Shown here one piece after another: positions 33,494 to 44,059 of a stretch of 64,000 nt of DNA; the stretch's first letter is position 1; every line of letters starts with the position of its first letter. Both the position numbers and the translations under genes were made by a program. This stretch comes from Leucaena leucocephala (Eukaryota > Streptophyta > Magnoliopsida > Fabales > Fabaceae): the NCBI GenBank assembly GCA_037074615.1, contig CM073518.1, positions 12,600,501-12,664,500 on the forward strand, in the 5' to 3' direction. The notes under the pieces are model-generated. The model was not told where the DNA came from. It did not search any database and was given only the letters and a program-made list of their open reading frames with translations.

Positions 33494-33856
33494 GTCACGA
33501 CCAATTGCCTGTTCAGTTGTGACTAAAGTGTAAAAATTGATTTCCAAGAGTCTCTGTGAATTTTAGTCGCAACCAGATACACATGTGCTCACAACCTGAA
33601 ATTAGTTTTTTACTCAGATTTGCTCTTGTAACTTTTAGTCATGACCAGAGTGCTTTTTGGTCACAACCAAAAAATTTTTAATTTCAAACATTTGCTTTCT
33701 ATGATTTTTAGCAATGTGACATTTGGTCGCGGCAAAAAATCCTGATTCAAAAATTTTACTCTCTGTGACTAACTGTCGCAACTTCAAGTTCATTTTTGTC
33801 ACGATACCTGCTCTATGTACTTTTTAGTCATGACTAAATTCATCGGGCGTCGCGAC
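33494..33856 (+). repeat. GTCGCGAC paired-palindrome array in the 5' leader of copy B
   Basis: Six pairs occupy the same places as in copy A. Readable spacings are 22, 22, 22, 23 and 22 bp. The last pair ends in a perfect GTCGCGAC at 33849-33856. The box variants differ between copies A and B at CpG positions, while the spacing is kept. Confidence 0.85.
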
Positions 33857-33953
33857 CTGAGCTTTTTGTATTGTGAATTCTTGATCTCAATTTCTGAAAT
33901 TGTTGTATTATTGATGTACTTGATATCCTGCATCATTATTGAGTGTGATTTAC

Positions 33954-34705
33954 TTAAACAGAAGCTCTGAATTCTTTCCTTTGGATAGAGAAATCAATAG
34001 AACACTTAGGCAAATTAAGAAAACTAAAATCTTAAATCAAGCTAGTGTTGCATCTGTTGTTGAGCCTAGTTCTTCTGGTGAATCTGTTGTGGCTGACACT
34101 AAATTTGTATTTGGTGATATCTTAGATAATCATTTTATCATGGAGCATGTTAATGAGGGTGAAGCTCATACTCATAATCAAAATAAGCAAAATGCAGAGA
34201 ATAATATGAATAATAGAAGGGCACGTAGGAGCATAAGAGAACTGACTTCTTCTCATGCAAACTTTTATCCTTTCGCACTTGTCCTGCTTTGGATGTTAAT
34301 TTCAAGCTGAAAGGTCCTTTGTTAAGTAACTTACCAAAGTTTTATTGATTGGTAGGTGAGGATCCTTTCAAGCACTTGAAGACTATGCAGTGGGTTTGCT
34401 CATCCATAAAACCTATAGGTGCTGATATGGATGCTATCCAGAGACAAGTATTCTATTTTACACTTGAAGGAAAAGCACAGGAATGATTTTATATGATACT
34501 ACATCATACAACTCAAGCCTTGGACTCTTGGAATAACTTGAGGAATGCTTTCTAGGAAAGATACTTCCCTACATCAAAGACTGCTATATTGAGGAAGGAA
34601 ATTGTTGCTGCAAAATAGTATGCTGAAGAGTCTTTCTATGAGTTTTGAGAAAGGTTTCAAGAGCTGCTATCTAGATGTCCATACCACCAAATTCCAAGTG
34701 AGCAT
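33954..34705 (+). pseudogene. gag: Gag of Athila-like copy B, 5' part
   Basis: Homologous to 5688-6256 plus 7819-8010 of copy A, without the solo LTR found there. The start codon of copy A is replaced by TTA at 33954, so translation could not begin at the usual site. The frame is open through NRSSEFFPLDREINRTLRQI to about 34310, then a frameshift leads to the SNLPKFY block with a stop at 34348 and others. The region ends at the LTR inserted at 34706 and resumes at 47477. Confidence 0.85.
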
Positions 34706-35659
34706 TGATAAACTCATATTTGTATTGATTTTTAATATCTTAAAAGAGAGTTTATTATTGATTTTATCCACATTTACTATTATGTTGAGCAAATTAGTTA
34801 ATAATATAAAATTGGAATAGTTGGAAATTAAATGATATGATTTTAGTACTTAATTGGATAAATAATCTGTTTATTCTAATTTTCCATCACAGGCTAATGC
34901 ACTAACATGATGGATTAAAGGAAAATGATAGCTAGAATAAAGGAGTTGATGACATGTGATAGCATATGGGCTAGATCCAGGAATTGAGGAACAAATTGCA
35001 AGTGGGAGATCATGCATGTGCTGGCACATGGAGGAGCACTGTTCACACACAGCACACTGTTCATACATCAGCACACTTCATACTAGACTTCACTCCATCT
35101 TTTTGATTACCTCACACACACAACACTTCCATAACAGCTCACATCACACCTAATGCACAGGCAATCTGATCACACATCATTCATACACTTCACGCATCTA
35201 GAGATTCATTCATACACTTGACATTTCACTCCATTCAGATATCAACGCATACCTCACTCTTATATATATATGAGACCTCATTCATATTACAGGACACATA
35301 CTCCACAGACCCATTCCATCCACATCTGCATTCCATACTTCTCTCATCTCACAACACGTACACCATATTCATCTCTCCATCTCTATTTCTCTTCTGCAAC
35401 TTTCCTCTGTTCTAGTCAATAGAACCAGAGCAAAGTTCTGCACTCATATTCATCTTCATCTTCATATTTCTTCTCCCACCATGACTGTTGCAAGAGTTCA
35501 GATGGCAATGCAAGGCTATGCTCTCTTGGAGATGATGCTGAACCAGAATCCTTGAGTTGAACAGGGAGTTTCATTGAGTCTTTAAGTCAGATTTAATTGT
35601 ATCGAGTTGATATATTTACTTCTAGTTTACTGATTCAATTAGAGTTAGTAGATGATGAA
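34706..35659 (+). repeat. Left part of a solo Athila-like LTR split by the Tekay-like element
   Basis: Begins TGATAAACTCATATTTG inside gag of copy B. It contains the hairpin at 35398-35437 and a TATATATA stretch near 35266. It is interrupted at 35660 and continues at 46898-47476. The flanking 5-mers AGCAT (34701-34705) and AGTAT (47477-47481) look like a TSD with one mismatch. Confidence 0.9.
35398..35437 (+). other. Conserved inverted repeat in the Athila-like LTR
   Basis: Third copy of the AACTTTCCTCTGTTCTA hairpin; one arm has a substitution (GAGCAAAGTT). Confidence 0.78.
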
Positions 35660-38497
35660 TGTCACAACCTTATTTTTATACATCTTAGGGACCATTCAGT
35701 AGCACTTAAACCACTTTCAGGGTCATTGAAGTCTAAACACTTAATCTGGAATTTTATTCATATCGAGTACTGTTCACTGTGGCAAATTCCAGATGAGTGA
35801 CCTGATTTTGAAAATTCATAACTAATTATAGAAAAATCGAAATGAAGTGGTTCCAATTGCTACGTGAAGCTAACTCAAATATATTTCAGGGAAAAATCAT
35901 TGGTTGACCAATACTTGACAAATTTAACGTGGGTAAACGTTCAAATATTACTGTTCATCCAATGACTTTCTCCTGAATCCAGCATTCTGGTCCCAACTTT
36001 AACCATTTATATATTTTCGTATATACATCCAATTTAGACATTATATATATCAAATTAAAGCTTAATATGTCTACTTTATACCCTAAAAATTTCGTACATT
36101 AATTCAATCATTTACTATTTTTAATGATTTATCAAACATGAATGGGTCTTCACGAGTTACTGTTCACTGAGCCTATTTTCAGCATTTAGTCTTTACATAC
36201 CCAAGCATACAACCAACACATATCAATCATACAGGCCAGATAACAATTAATATCAAATAATCAACTGTTATATATCAGTGCATGATTAACTCTCTCATAT
36301 TTTATTACATCCTTCTCTGTCTAAAATCCGGCAGCATAACTGCTACAATTCTTCTCTAGAAAGTAACCGATGTTGTACTGATTCGGTAATTCCCTTATGA
36401 GAACTACCATTCTACGTAGTACCCAGGAAAGACTGGATGAACCTTCTGGGTCCACTCACTTCCAGCCTCCTTAGACAGCACTACGTACACAGTACGTATC
36501 AGTTCCTTTCTTTGTTCCGTCTTCGTTGCCGGAATTTCGGCAGCCTACCGGCGTCTCTTAAGATTTCCAAATTTTATTTTGACAGAACCTCCCCTGTAAT
36601 GTTATGTTTGGGAATGAGATTCAAAAGAATCCCAGTAACAATAATCATAACAAGATATGTAATGCAGAGTGACGGTGCTTGCTTGTGACTGTGTACAGAT
36701 AAGTATGCTGCATGCTTCCATATTCAATAACATATGATCATAGCATTGGAATAGAGCTTCAAGCATAACATATAGGACAACAATCAACCAAACAAGACAA
36801 CACATCACAAAGACATTACATAAGAGCTAGGATTAGTTGTTACCTCAAAAGCAGTGCTTTAGAACTTCCCTACTACTTCCAACTTCACCAGAACTTCCTT
36901 ACTTCTTTCTTTCTCTCACTTTCTCTCTCAAGAACTTCTTTCTTCCTCTCTTTCTTGCTTGCACCGAAATGAAGGGGTAAGGGGGGGTATTTATAGTGTT
37001 GAGCAATGGCAATCTTGTAATTTTGAAGACTTATGATCCTGTGGTCCTGGTTTTTCCTGAATTTCCTATTTTTCTTTATTCCTTTTACTGCATCATGCAT
37101 GACATCACTCAATGCCAACTCATGGGACACCTCACCTCCCACATTCTTCACATGGCGAAATTGAGAGGGAGCTAGAGCCTTCCGGAAGCTTTCCGGTCCA
37201 CTCCGGTACCGGCCCGGTCCATCGCCTCGAAAAACGTGCTGTTTTCTGCACCTGATGTTTCTGAAGATCCTTTTTATGTCTACTGACCTCACATTTAGTA
37301 TCTAGACCCTTTATATCATTAACTTTTTAATACTGGGTCCAGACTCAATTACAGATCCCCTGCGAAATGACCAAAATGCCCTTGGTGCCCTATCTTGTCC
37401 TATTTTAACCCTAAGGGCAAAATCGTCATTTCACACCTTTCTGGACTCGGTCAAAGCTTATACTGGCTCTAGTCAACCTTATTTAGACATGTCTTGACCT
37501 CTGGGTCTGTCCAAAATGACCAGAATACCCTTTATTCATCTGCTGCCCTTTTTGTACAACATAGGGGCATTTTCGTAATTTCGCACTTTTCCGGAGTTCT
37601 GCTGGACACTGGCCCACCTATCAGTCCAAGAGTCTTATTGGGCCTCTAATGGCGCCATTTTTGGGCTTCCTGGGCCCATTACCTGTATGGCACGCATTAC
37701 GAGAAATCTTCCTTTAACACAGTTCATTGAATATTTTAACTATTATTTACCGATTATACACCTTTTTCGGACACCGGCTCTTTTTCCCAGATACAGTGTC
37801 CTACTGTGTTCAGGCATCCTTGGGGGTTATAACGGTCATCTGACCGAAGTCATTCGATCGCATTCAGCCTCTTTAAAAATACCGATAAATCTCCAACCCG
37901 GATCCCTGGAGGCCTCACACTCCCGTCTGGAATTTTTATTTTGTGAATAACTTTTCCTACAGACCTCCTATCGGTATCCTGTCAGTTTCCCGACATCCGC
38001 CCCATAAGGGTGCATCATCCTGTATTTTCTCACTTATATCTGAAACCTAGGGTATCCGGTATTAATTTTTATAACTTTTGGACGATCAGTCCATTTCTGG
38101 CTATCTGGAATCTTCAAAAATTCCGGTATTAGGCTTGGTTACCCGGCGTCACCTGCCCTACCTTCTGGTAGAATCTGGGACTGAAATGCTGTCGGGCGGT
38201 GCAAACCACTTCTGGCCTATTTTCTTTAATTATACTTTAGCCCCAGGGAACTTTTCCTTCTTTATAATTAAGTCCCTTAATTTGGCTAAAATTACACTTT
38301 AAGACCCCACATTTTTGTCTACCTTTCCTTCCTTACCTTAAACTTTCCATATTTGCATTTAAGTCCTTTCTTTTCCTTTCTTTTGCAATTTAATCATTTT
38401 CTTTACATAAAGGACCACATCTTTTTCCTGAAACAGAGCTCATATATTCCGTTTATTCTGTACATAGAAACCAGTACAGAAAATTAAGGATATTACA
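35660..38497 (-). repeat. 3' LTR (2838 bp) of the complete Tekay-like element
   Basis: Plus-strand ends are TGTCACAACC and GATATTACA. It shares inner blocks with the other Tekay-like LTRs (GAACTACCATTCTACGTA, the splice-like sites, inverted GACCAAAATGCCC motifs) but is 0.75 kb shorter and diverged, so it is a sister subfamily. TATA box at 36988-36995 with a GA-rich tract next to it. Confidence 0.96.
36988..36995 (-). promoter_or_regulatory. TATA box of the complete element (3' LTR copy; 5' copy at 45388-45395)
   Basis: The minus strand reads TATAAATA, then CCCCCCC, then a GA-rich tract (complement at 36895-36955). The copy in the right-hand LTR (45388-45395) would drive genomic RNA synthesis. 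Confidence 0.75.
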
Positions 38498-38510
38498 TTT
38501 CTCTCCCCCT
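38498..38510 (-). other. Polypurine tract of the complete Tekay-like element
   Basis: The minus strand reads AGGGGGAGAGAAA directly before the 3' LTR. Confidence 0.88.
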
Positions 38511-38550
38511 AAAAATAAATTTCGTCCCCGAAATTTACATTACATCTATC

Positions 38551-41183
38551 CTATACAAATAATTCAGGGTACTTTTCTCTCATCTTTTCTTCTGTTTCCC
38601 ATGTAGCCTCTTGTTCAGTCAAGCCTTTCCAGATCACTTTAACTAAAGGAATTTGCTTATTCCGCAACTGCTTGACTTTTCTATCAGTAATTCGTACCGG
38701 TCCAACCTCATAGGTCAAGTCATCTCGCAGTGCGACCTCATCTTGCTCTATCACATGAGATGGATCTGGAATATACTTCTTTAATTGAGAAACATGGAAC
38801 ACATCATGTATCTGGCTGAGATTTGGAGGAAGAGCCAACTTGTAGGCTACTGCTCCTATCTTTGAGAGAATCTGGAATGGCCCGATGTATCTTGGATGCA
38901 GCTTCTTCACCTTAATCGATCGTCCGGCTCCTGTGGTTGGAGTTAACTTAAGGAATACATGTTCTCCTTCTTCAAACTCCAACGGCTTCCTTCTGACATC
39001 TGCATAGCTCTTCTGTCTGCTTTGAGCCGTCAACAATCGTTTTCTAATTGCCGCAACTTGTTCTGCAGTTTGATCCACTATATCCGGACCAAGCATTCTT
39101 CTCTCGCTCAACTCTAGCCAGCATAAGGGGGATCTACATTTCCGTCCATATAGTGCTTCAAAAGGTGCCATCTGTATACTAGCCTGATAACCATTGTTAT
39201 ATGCAAACTCTATAAGGGGTAAATGGATATCCCAGCTGCCTTTGAAATCTAGGACACATGCTCTCAGCATATCCTCTAACGTCTGTATTGTTCTTTCAGA
39301 TTGACCATCTGTCTGAGGATGATAAGCTGTACTGAATCTGAGAGTAGTGCCCATTTCTTCCTGTAGAGCCCTCCAGAAATTTGAAGTAAATCGAGGATCT
39401 CTATCAGACACAATGCTGCTTGGGATACCATGGAGCCTAACGATCTCCTTTATATACAGCTTTGCCAGCTTTTCTAGAGAATCTCTCTTATTGATTGCCA
39501 GGAAATGTGCTGACTTTGTCAGTCGATCGATTACTACCCAAACCGCATCATGTCTACTTGGTGTCAAGGGTAGTCCTTCCACAAAGTCCATGGCAATCCC
39601 ATCCCATTTCCACTCAGGGATATCTAAAGGCTGCAACGTTCCTGCTGGCTTTTGATGTTCAACTTTCACTTTCTGGCAGGTTAAGCACTTAGATACGTAA
39701 GCTACAACATCTTTCTTCAGTCCAGGCCACCAGAATAACCTTTTAACATCATGGTACATTTTGGTCATACCTGGATGTACCGTATATCGGCTTTTATGTG
39801 CTTCCTCCAGAATCCTTTCCCTTAATCCCCCAATATTTGGGATATAGGGTTTTCCCCTAAACTGTAGCAATCCGTCTGGGGACATCTCAAAATTCCTTGT
39901 CTTCCCTTTCTCCAGCTTGTCTTTGAATATTGCTGCGAGCTTATCCTGTTCCTGAGCCCCTTTGATCTCATCTTCTATGCAAGCTCTGACATGAACTCCT
40001 CCAAAAGGATTCTCCGTCAGTTGCATTTGATATAGAGGGCTCCAGTCGCGCATATCTTCTATCAGTTCCAATTCCTTGATCATCATGTATGCAACCTGCA
40101 CCACCTTTCTACTCAGGGCATCAGCTACCACATTGGCTTTTCCTGGATGGTATTTAATCTGGAAGTCATAATCTTTTAACAATTCCATCCATCGCCGCTG
40201 CCTCATGTTCAGCTCCTTCTGATCCTGCAGATATTTCAGGCTTTTGTGGTCGCAAAACAACTCTATCGTTGCTCCGTATAAATAGTGCCTCCATATCTTC
40301 AGGGCATAGACCACCGCCGCAAGCTCCAGATCATGAGTGGGATAATTCTCTTCATGTGGCTTTAACTGCCGAGAGGCGTAGGCTACTACTCGACCTTGCT
40401 GCATAAGCACACATCCCAGCCCCTGCTTGCTAGCATCAGTGTAGACTACATAAGTCTGAGTTGGGTCTGGAATAATCAGCACGGGAGTAGTCGTTAATCT
40501 CTGCTTCAACTGCTGGAAGCTAGCCTCGCACTTCTCATCCCACTTAAACTGCTGATTCTTTCTGGTCAGCTTGGTAAGTGGTAAGGCAATTCGAGAAAAG
40601 TCTTGAATGAATCGTCTGTAGTACCCTGCTAGGCCAAGAAAACTTCTAATCTCTGTCACTGTCCTTGGCTGTTCCCAGCTCAAAACTGCTTCAACTTTGC
40701 TAGGATCCACAGCTACCCCGTCTCGGGATATGACATGACCGAGAAATTTGACTTCTGAAAGCCAAAACTCGCACTTACTCAGCTTAGCATAGAGCTTCTT
40801 CTCTTTAAGGGTACCAAGAACAATCCTCAAATGCCTCTCATGCTCCTCTGGAGATTTGGAGTACACCAGAATATCATCAATAAAGACCACAACGAACTGA
40901 TCTAGATAAGGCCTGAAAATCCGGTTCATATAGTCCATGAAAATAGCAGGTGCATTGGTTAGTCCAAAAGGCATCACCAAAAATTCAAAATGTCCGTAGC
41001 GCGTTCTGAACGCCGTCTTTGGAATATCATCTGGCTTGACCCTTAGTTGATGGTAGCCAGATCTCAAGTCAATTTTGGAGAATAAGCTCGCTCCTGCCAA
41101 TTGATCTAGCAGGTCATCAATTCTGGGAAGAGGATACTTGTTCTTAACTGTAAGCTTATTTAATTCCCTGTAGTCAATGCACG
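38551..41183 (-). CDS. pol: Pol C-terminal part: RT, RNase H, integrase and chromodomain (frameshifted from gag-protease)
   Basis: The long open frame (at least 849 codons to 41100 and open further toward 41183) starts in the RT fingers; counting from 41100, residues follow. RT: MPFGLTNAP near 43-51, catalytic FIDD 73-76. RNase H: YTDAS 220-224, the DLELAAVVYAL block near 257, DHKSL near 284. Integrase: zinc ligands H435, H442, C472 and C475; catalytic D505, D566 or D568, and E602; GPF block near 740. C-terminal chromodomain from about 794 to 848 (LTYEVGPVRI, then VKVIWKG and ATWETEEKM). Chromodomains of this clade bind histone marks and steer integration to heterochromatin. No internal stop is present; the only break is the missing base that puts it out of frame with 41184-43109. 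Confidence 0.95.
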
Positions 41184-43109
41184 CCTTAAGCTACCATCTT
41201 TCTTCTTGACGAATAGTACTGGAGCACCCCATGGCGATACACTGGGTCGTATAAAACCCTTCTCCAATAGCTCCTCAATTTGCTTCTTCAGTTTCATCAT
41301 TTCGTTGGGAGCCATCCTGTATGGGGCTTTTGAAACTGGCCCAGCTCCAGGTACAATGTCGATCGCAAACTCCACTTCACGCTCCGAAGGCAATCCCTGA
41401 ATCTCCTTTGGAAAGACTTCAGGAAATTCATTGACTACAGGAACCTCCTCGATGCCTGCCTCCACTTCTGTTTGAACAGAAAAGAATACCACATATCCCT
41501 GACATCCTTTCCGTAGACATTTTTCTGCCTGAGCCTCTGTCACGAAGTTCAGTTGTACTTCTAGACTCCGATCAGTGATCTTTGGACCAAGAACTAGGGT
41601 CTTATTCCTGCAGTCCAATATCACATTATTGGAGGATAACCAATTTAAACCGAGTATGACCTCAATCTCCTGGAAAGGCATACAGATCAGGTCCAGGGTG
41701 GTACTGCAGTGATCATAACGCACCACACTATTTAGACAGGCATCAGATGTGATCACCCTAGCGTTGGTGGGGGTTTTCACCTGTATATCATAACGTAACT
41801 TGCTGATCAGAAGGCCTAGGCATTTAGCACATTCATAAGATATAAAGGAATGACTTGCACCCGAATCAAATAGGGCAGTCACAGCATGATCATTGAGATA
41901 GATTGTACCTTGGATCATCTCAGATGATCGCTGAGCATCCTCTCTAGTGAGTGCAAACACTCGTCCCGCCGTCCTTGGCCTTGGATCAGTTATAGCTTGA
42001 GGACATTCCCTGGAAAAATGTCCAGGCTTTCCGCAGGTGTAGCATACATTCTGGCCCATCAAGCATGGTCTGTCACCATGATTCTTTCCACACTTTTCAC
42101 ATCCTGGGGCCTTTGGATCCCGGTTATTGGATCTTCCGCGGAAATTTCCCCTATTAGGCCTCTTGGTCTGCCACGGGCGCTTTCTTTTCTTATAGCCGCT
42201 CCCACTGGCCGCTTCTTGATTCCGTCCGGCCTTATCAGGAGTCGCTTGATCTTTACTCCCAGATCTAGACAGCATTCTATGATTCATGCTGTTCTCAACG
42301 ATTCGACATGCTTCCACAGCCTTATTGAACTGGCTGTATTGTTGGGGAGTTAACTTCTCCTTTAACATAGAATTCAGCCCTCGAATCATTCTTTCTGTCA
42401 TCCAGCGTTCATCATCCACTTGGCGTAGGTAAGTTGAATATTGAGATAGCCGGATGAACTTGGCCAAATATTCGTCAAAAGATTCTTTTTCTCCTTGTCT
42501 CAGCACAAGGAATTCAGCCTCCCTTTCATCTCTGACAGATTGAGGAAAATATTTCTCATAAAATTGCTCAAGAAATACTTCCCAAGTAACTGGAATATCT
42601 CTTGCTTGGAGAAGTAACTCTGTATTCTTCCACCATCTATCCGCATCCTTTTCCAATTGATAGATGGCCATTTGGGCCTTGGTTTCAGTCGGGCAGTCGA
42701 GGACCTTAAAGATCTTCTCTAATCTGCTGACCCAATTTTCTGCTACATGTACCTCAAATGTCCCTTCGAATATGGGAGGATTGTGTTTGCAAAATCGCAC
42801 CATCCATTGCTGGATGCCAACTGCCTCCTCCCTTGATTCAACCCTTCTCTGGGGCTGTTCCGCCTGCTGGGGTACTTCTTCAGGTTCTCTACTAGTTGCT
42901 CCTGAAGGCTCTGGCGGTCTTAAATTATTTACAGCTGCTGCTACTGCCGCGGCTATGGCAGCATCTCTTTCTTGTTCATTTCGTGCTTGAGCAGCTCTCA
43001 TTTCTTCTATCATCTTTTGTTGCTGTTCTAATCGTTCTAGAATCATTTGATTAAGGTTTCCAGCCTCTCGGGGTTCCTCAGCTGGAATAGTTCTCCTCGT
43101 TCGTACCAT
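41160..43109 (-). CDS. gag-pro: Gag-protease with the first part of RT
   Basis: Start chosen at the ATG at 43109 (MVRTRRT), which matches the paralogues, rather than the longer frame that begins 14 codons earlier. Residues below count from that longer start. Parts: coiled coil near 37-55, Gag domain (QQWMVRF to KFIRLSQYSTYL, about 114-242), basic linker, two zinc knuckles (CEKCGKNHGDRPC 351-363; CYTCGKPGHFSREC 370-383), protease active site FDSGAS at 428-433, then the RT entry (APYRMAPNEM, PWGAPVLFVKKKDGSLR 640-656). The frame ends in a short out-of-frame tail because one base is missing relative to conserved RT, near 41181-41184. Gag, protease and Pol would be one polyprotein in related elements. 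Confidence 0.95.
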   Translation of the reverse strand: MVRTRRTIPAEEPREAGNLNQMILERLEQQQKMIEEMRAAQARNEQERDAAIAAAVAAAVNNLRPPEPSGATSREPEEVPQQAEQPQRRVESREEAVGIQQWMVRFCKHNPPIFEGTFEVHVAENWVSRLEKIFKVLDCPTETKAQMAIYQLEKDADRWWKNTELLLQARDIPVTWEVFLEQFYEKYFPQSVRDEREAEFLVLRQGEKESFDEYLAKFIRLSQYSTYLRQVDDERWMTERMIRGLNSMLKEKLTPQQYSQFNKAVEACRIVENSMNHRMLSRSGSKDQATPDKAGRNQEAASGSGYKKRKRPWQTKRPNRGNFRGRSNNRDPKAPGCEKCGKNHGDRPCLMGQNVCYTCGKPGHFSRECPQAITDPRPRTAGRVFALTREDAQRSSEMIQGTIYLNDHAVTALFDSGASHSFISYECAKCLGLLISKLRYDIQVKTPTNARVITSDACLNSVVRYDHCSTTLDLICMPFQEIEVILGLNWLSSNNVILDCRNKTLVLGPKITDRSLEVQLNFVTEAQAEKCLRKGCQGYVVFFSVQTEVEAGIEEVPVVNEFPEVFPKEIQGLPSEREVEFAIDIVPGAGPVSKAPYRMAPNEMMKLKKQIEELLEKGFIRPSVSPWGAPVLFVKKKDGSLRRALTTGN

Positions 43110-43247
43110 TTTGTTATACTTAAAAACAGAAGGGAATACGATAAATAACATAATTCCTTTTCATTTCATTTCACACATAATATACATACAGAGTATATGT
43201 ACATATCACAGTACCATTCTAGTCTTTTATACATTAGAAATATTACT

Positions 43248-43946
43248 CTAATTTTTCTTAAACTTCATTCTAATATAATCTCCTACTAGGTAGATCCAGT
43301 CGGATATGGTACAATATGATTCTCTATCAAAATACTGGTCCAACTCCGATCTCCAGGTAGGAGTCTTCGGCAATACATCATTCATAATTTCTAGCCAAAG
43401 CCCCATGGTTAACACATTTGGATCCCAGGCTTGATATATGGCTTTCACCCTTGTGATAAACTCCTGGTAGACCGAATAATCTTGATCTATGTTTTCGAAC
43501 AGGGTCTGCCTCAACTCATATAGTTGTCGGGCTAATGCTACCGAGCTCTCAAGTTGCTCTCTACTCAGGTTCCTCCCTGGGACCATTCTTACGATTAAAC
43601 CTCCCAAATACATTTCTACTAAAGTCACTTCGGGCCTACTGGGATCTGGCGCATTACTCTGAACACGTACTTGACTGGATCCTGAACTGTCTGTTATATT
43701 CAAGGGTACCGCACTTATGGGAATGGCAGGAATAGGGCCTTCTGTTATCATCACCTCCTGATCCTCAATTGGAAAGTTTGATCCTACCGAGGAACTATCC
43801 TCCTCAGAATCACCAGCTACTGGAGGTGTCCAGAGGTCAGAATCATTGCTTACTATCTCTTCTTCTGAACTATCTGAACTAGAGACCTCTGGTCTTAATT
43901 CCCATTGGTTTACTGTAGTTTCAGACCCAAATCTATGTCTAGCCAT
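43248..43946 (-). CDS. Accessory ORF between primer-binding site and gag, 232 codons
   Basis: Starts at the ATG at 43946 (MARHRFGSETTVNQ), 11 codons after which an acidic Ser/Glu/Asp-rich half begins (SSSDSSEEEIVSNDSD). The C-terminal half is more ordered: VEMYLGGLIVRMVPGRNL, SREQLESSVALARQLYELRQ (a possible amphipathic helix), YQEFITRVKAIYQAWDPN and ISDWIYLVGDY, ending in KFKKN. No zinc knuckle, signal peptide or membrane segment is seen. It ends 138 bp before gag and would be the first ORF on the genomic RNA. A diverged copy stands at 612-1398 in the same position of another element, but the gag-only element lacks it. I do not recognise the family and give no function. Confidence 0.85.
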   Translation of the reverse strand: MARHRFGSETTVNQWELRPEVSSSDSSEEEIVSNDSDLWTPPVAGDSEEDSSSVGSNFPIEDQEVMITEGPIPAIPISAVPLNITDSSGSSQVRVQSNAPDPSRPEVTLVEMYLGGLIVRMVPGRNLSREQLESSVALARQLYELRQTLFENIDQDYSVYQEFITRVKAIYQAWDPNVLTMGLWLEIMNDVLPKTPTWRSELDQYFDRESYCTISDWIYLVGDYIRMKFKKN

Positions 43947-44044
43947 CCTGCAAACACTAACTTAGTGTCAATTATGACGGCTTTATCATGGTATATCTTT
44001 CTATAAATCATCTACTCAGAGCATTTCTTAAGCCAGAATCCTTT

Positions 44045-44056
44045 GCTCTGATACCA
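44045..44056 (-). other. Primer-binding site of the complete Tekay-like element
   Basis: The minus strand reads TGGTATCAGAGC, three bases from the LTR edge at 44060; initiator-Met tRNA type. Confidence 0.92.
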
Positions 44057-44059
44057 AAA

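Noticed and set aside
38551..41100. Start codon at 41100 for an independent Pol protein
   Set aside because: The codon there is TTG within conserved RT sequence that continues upstream; the apparent start is only the frame opening after the frameshift.
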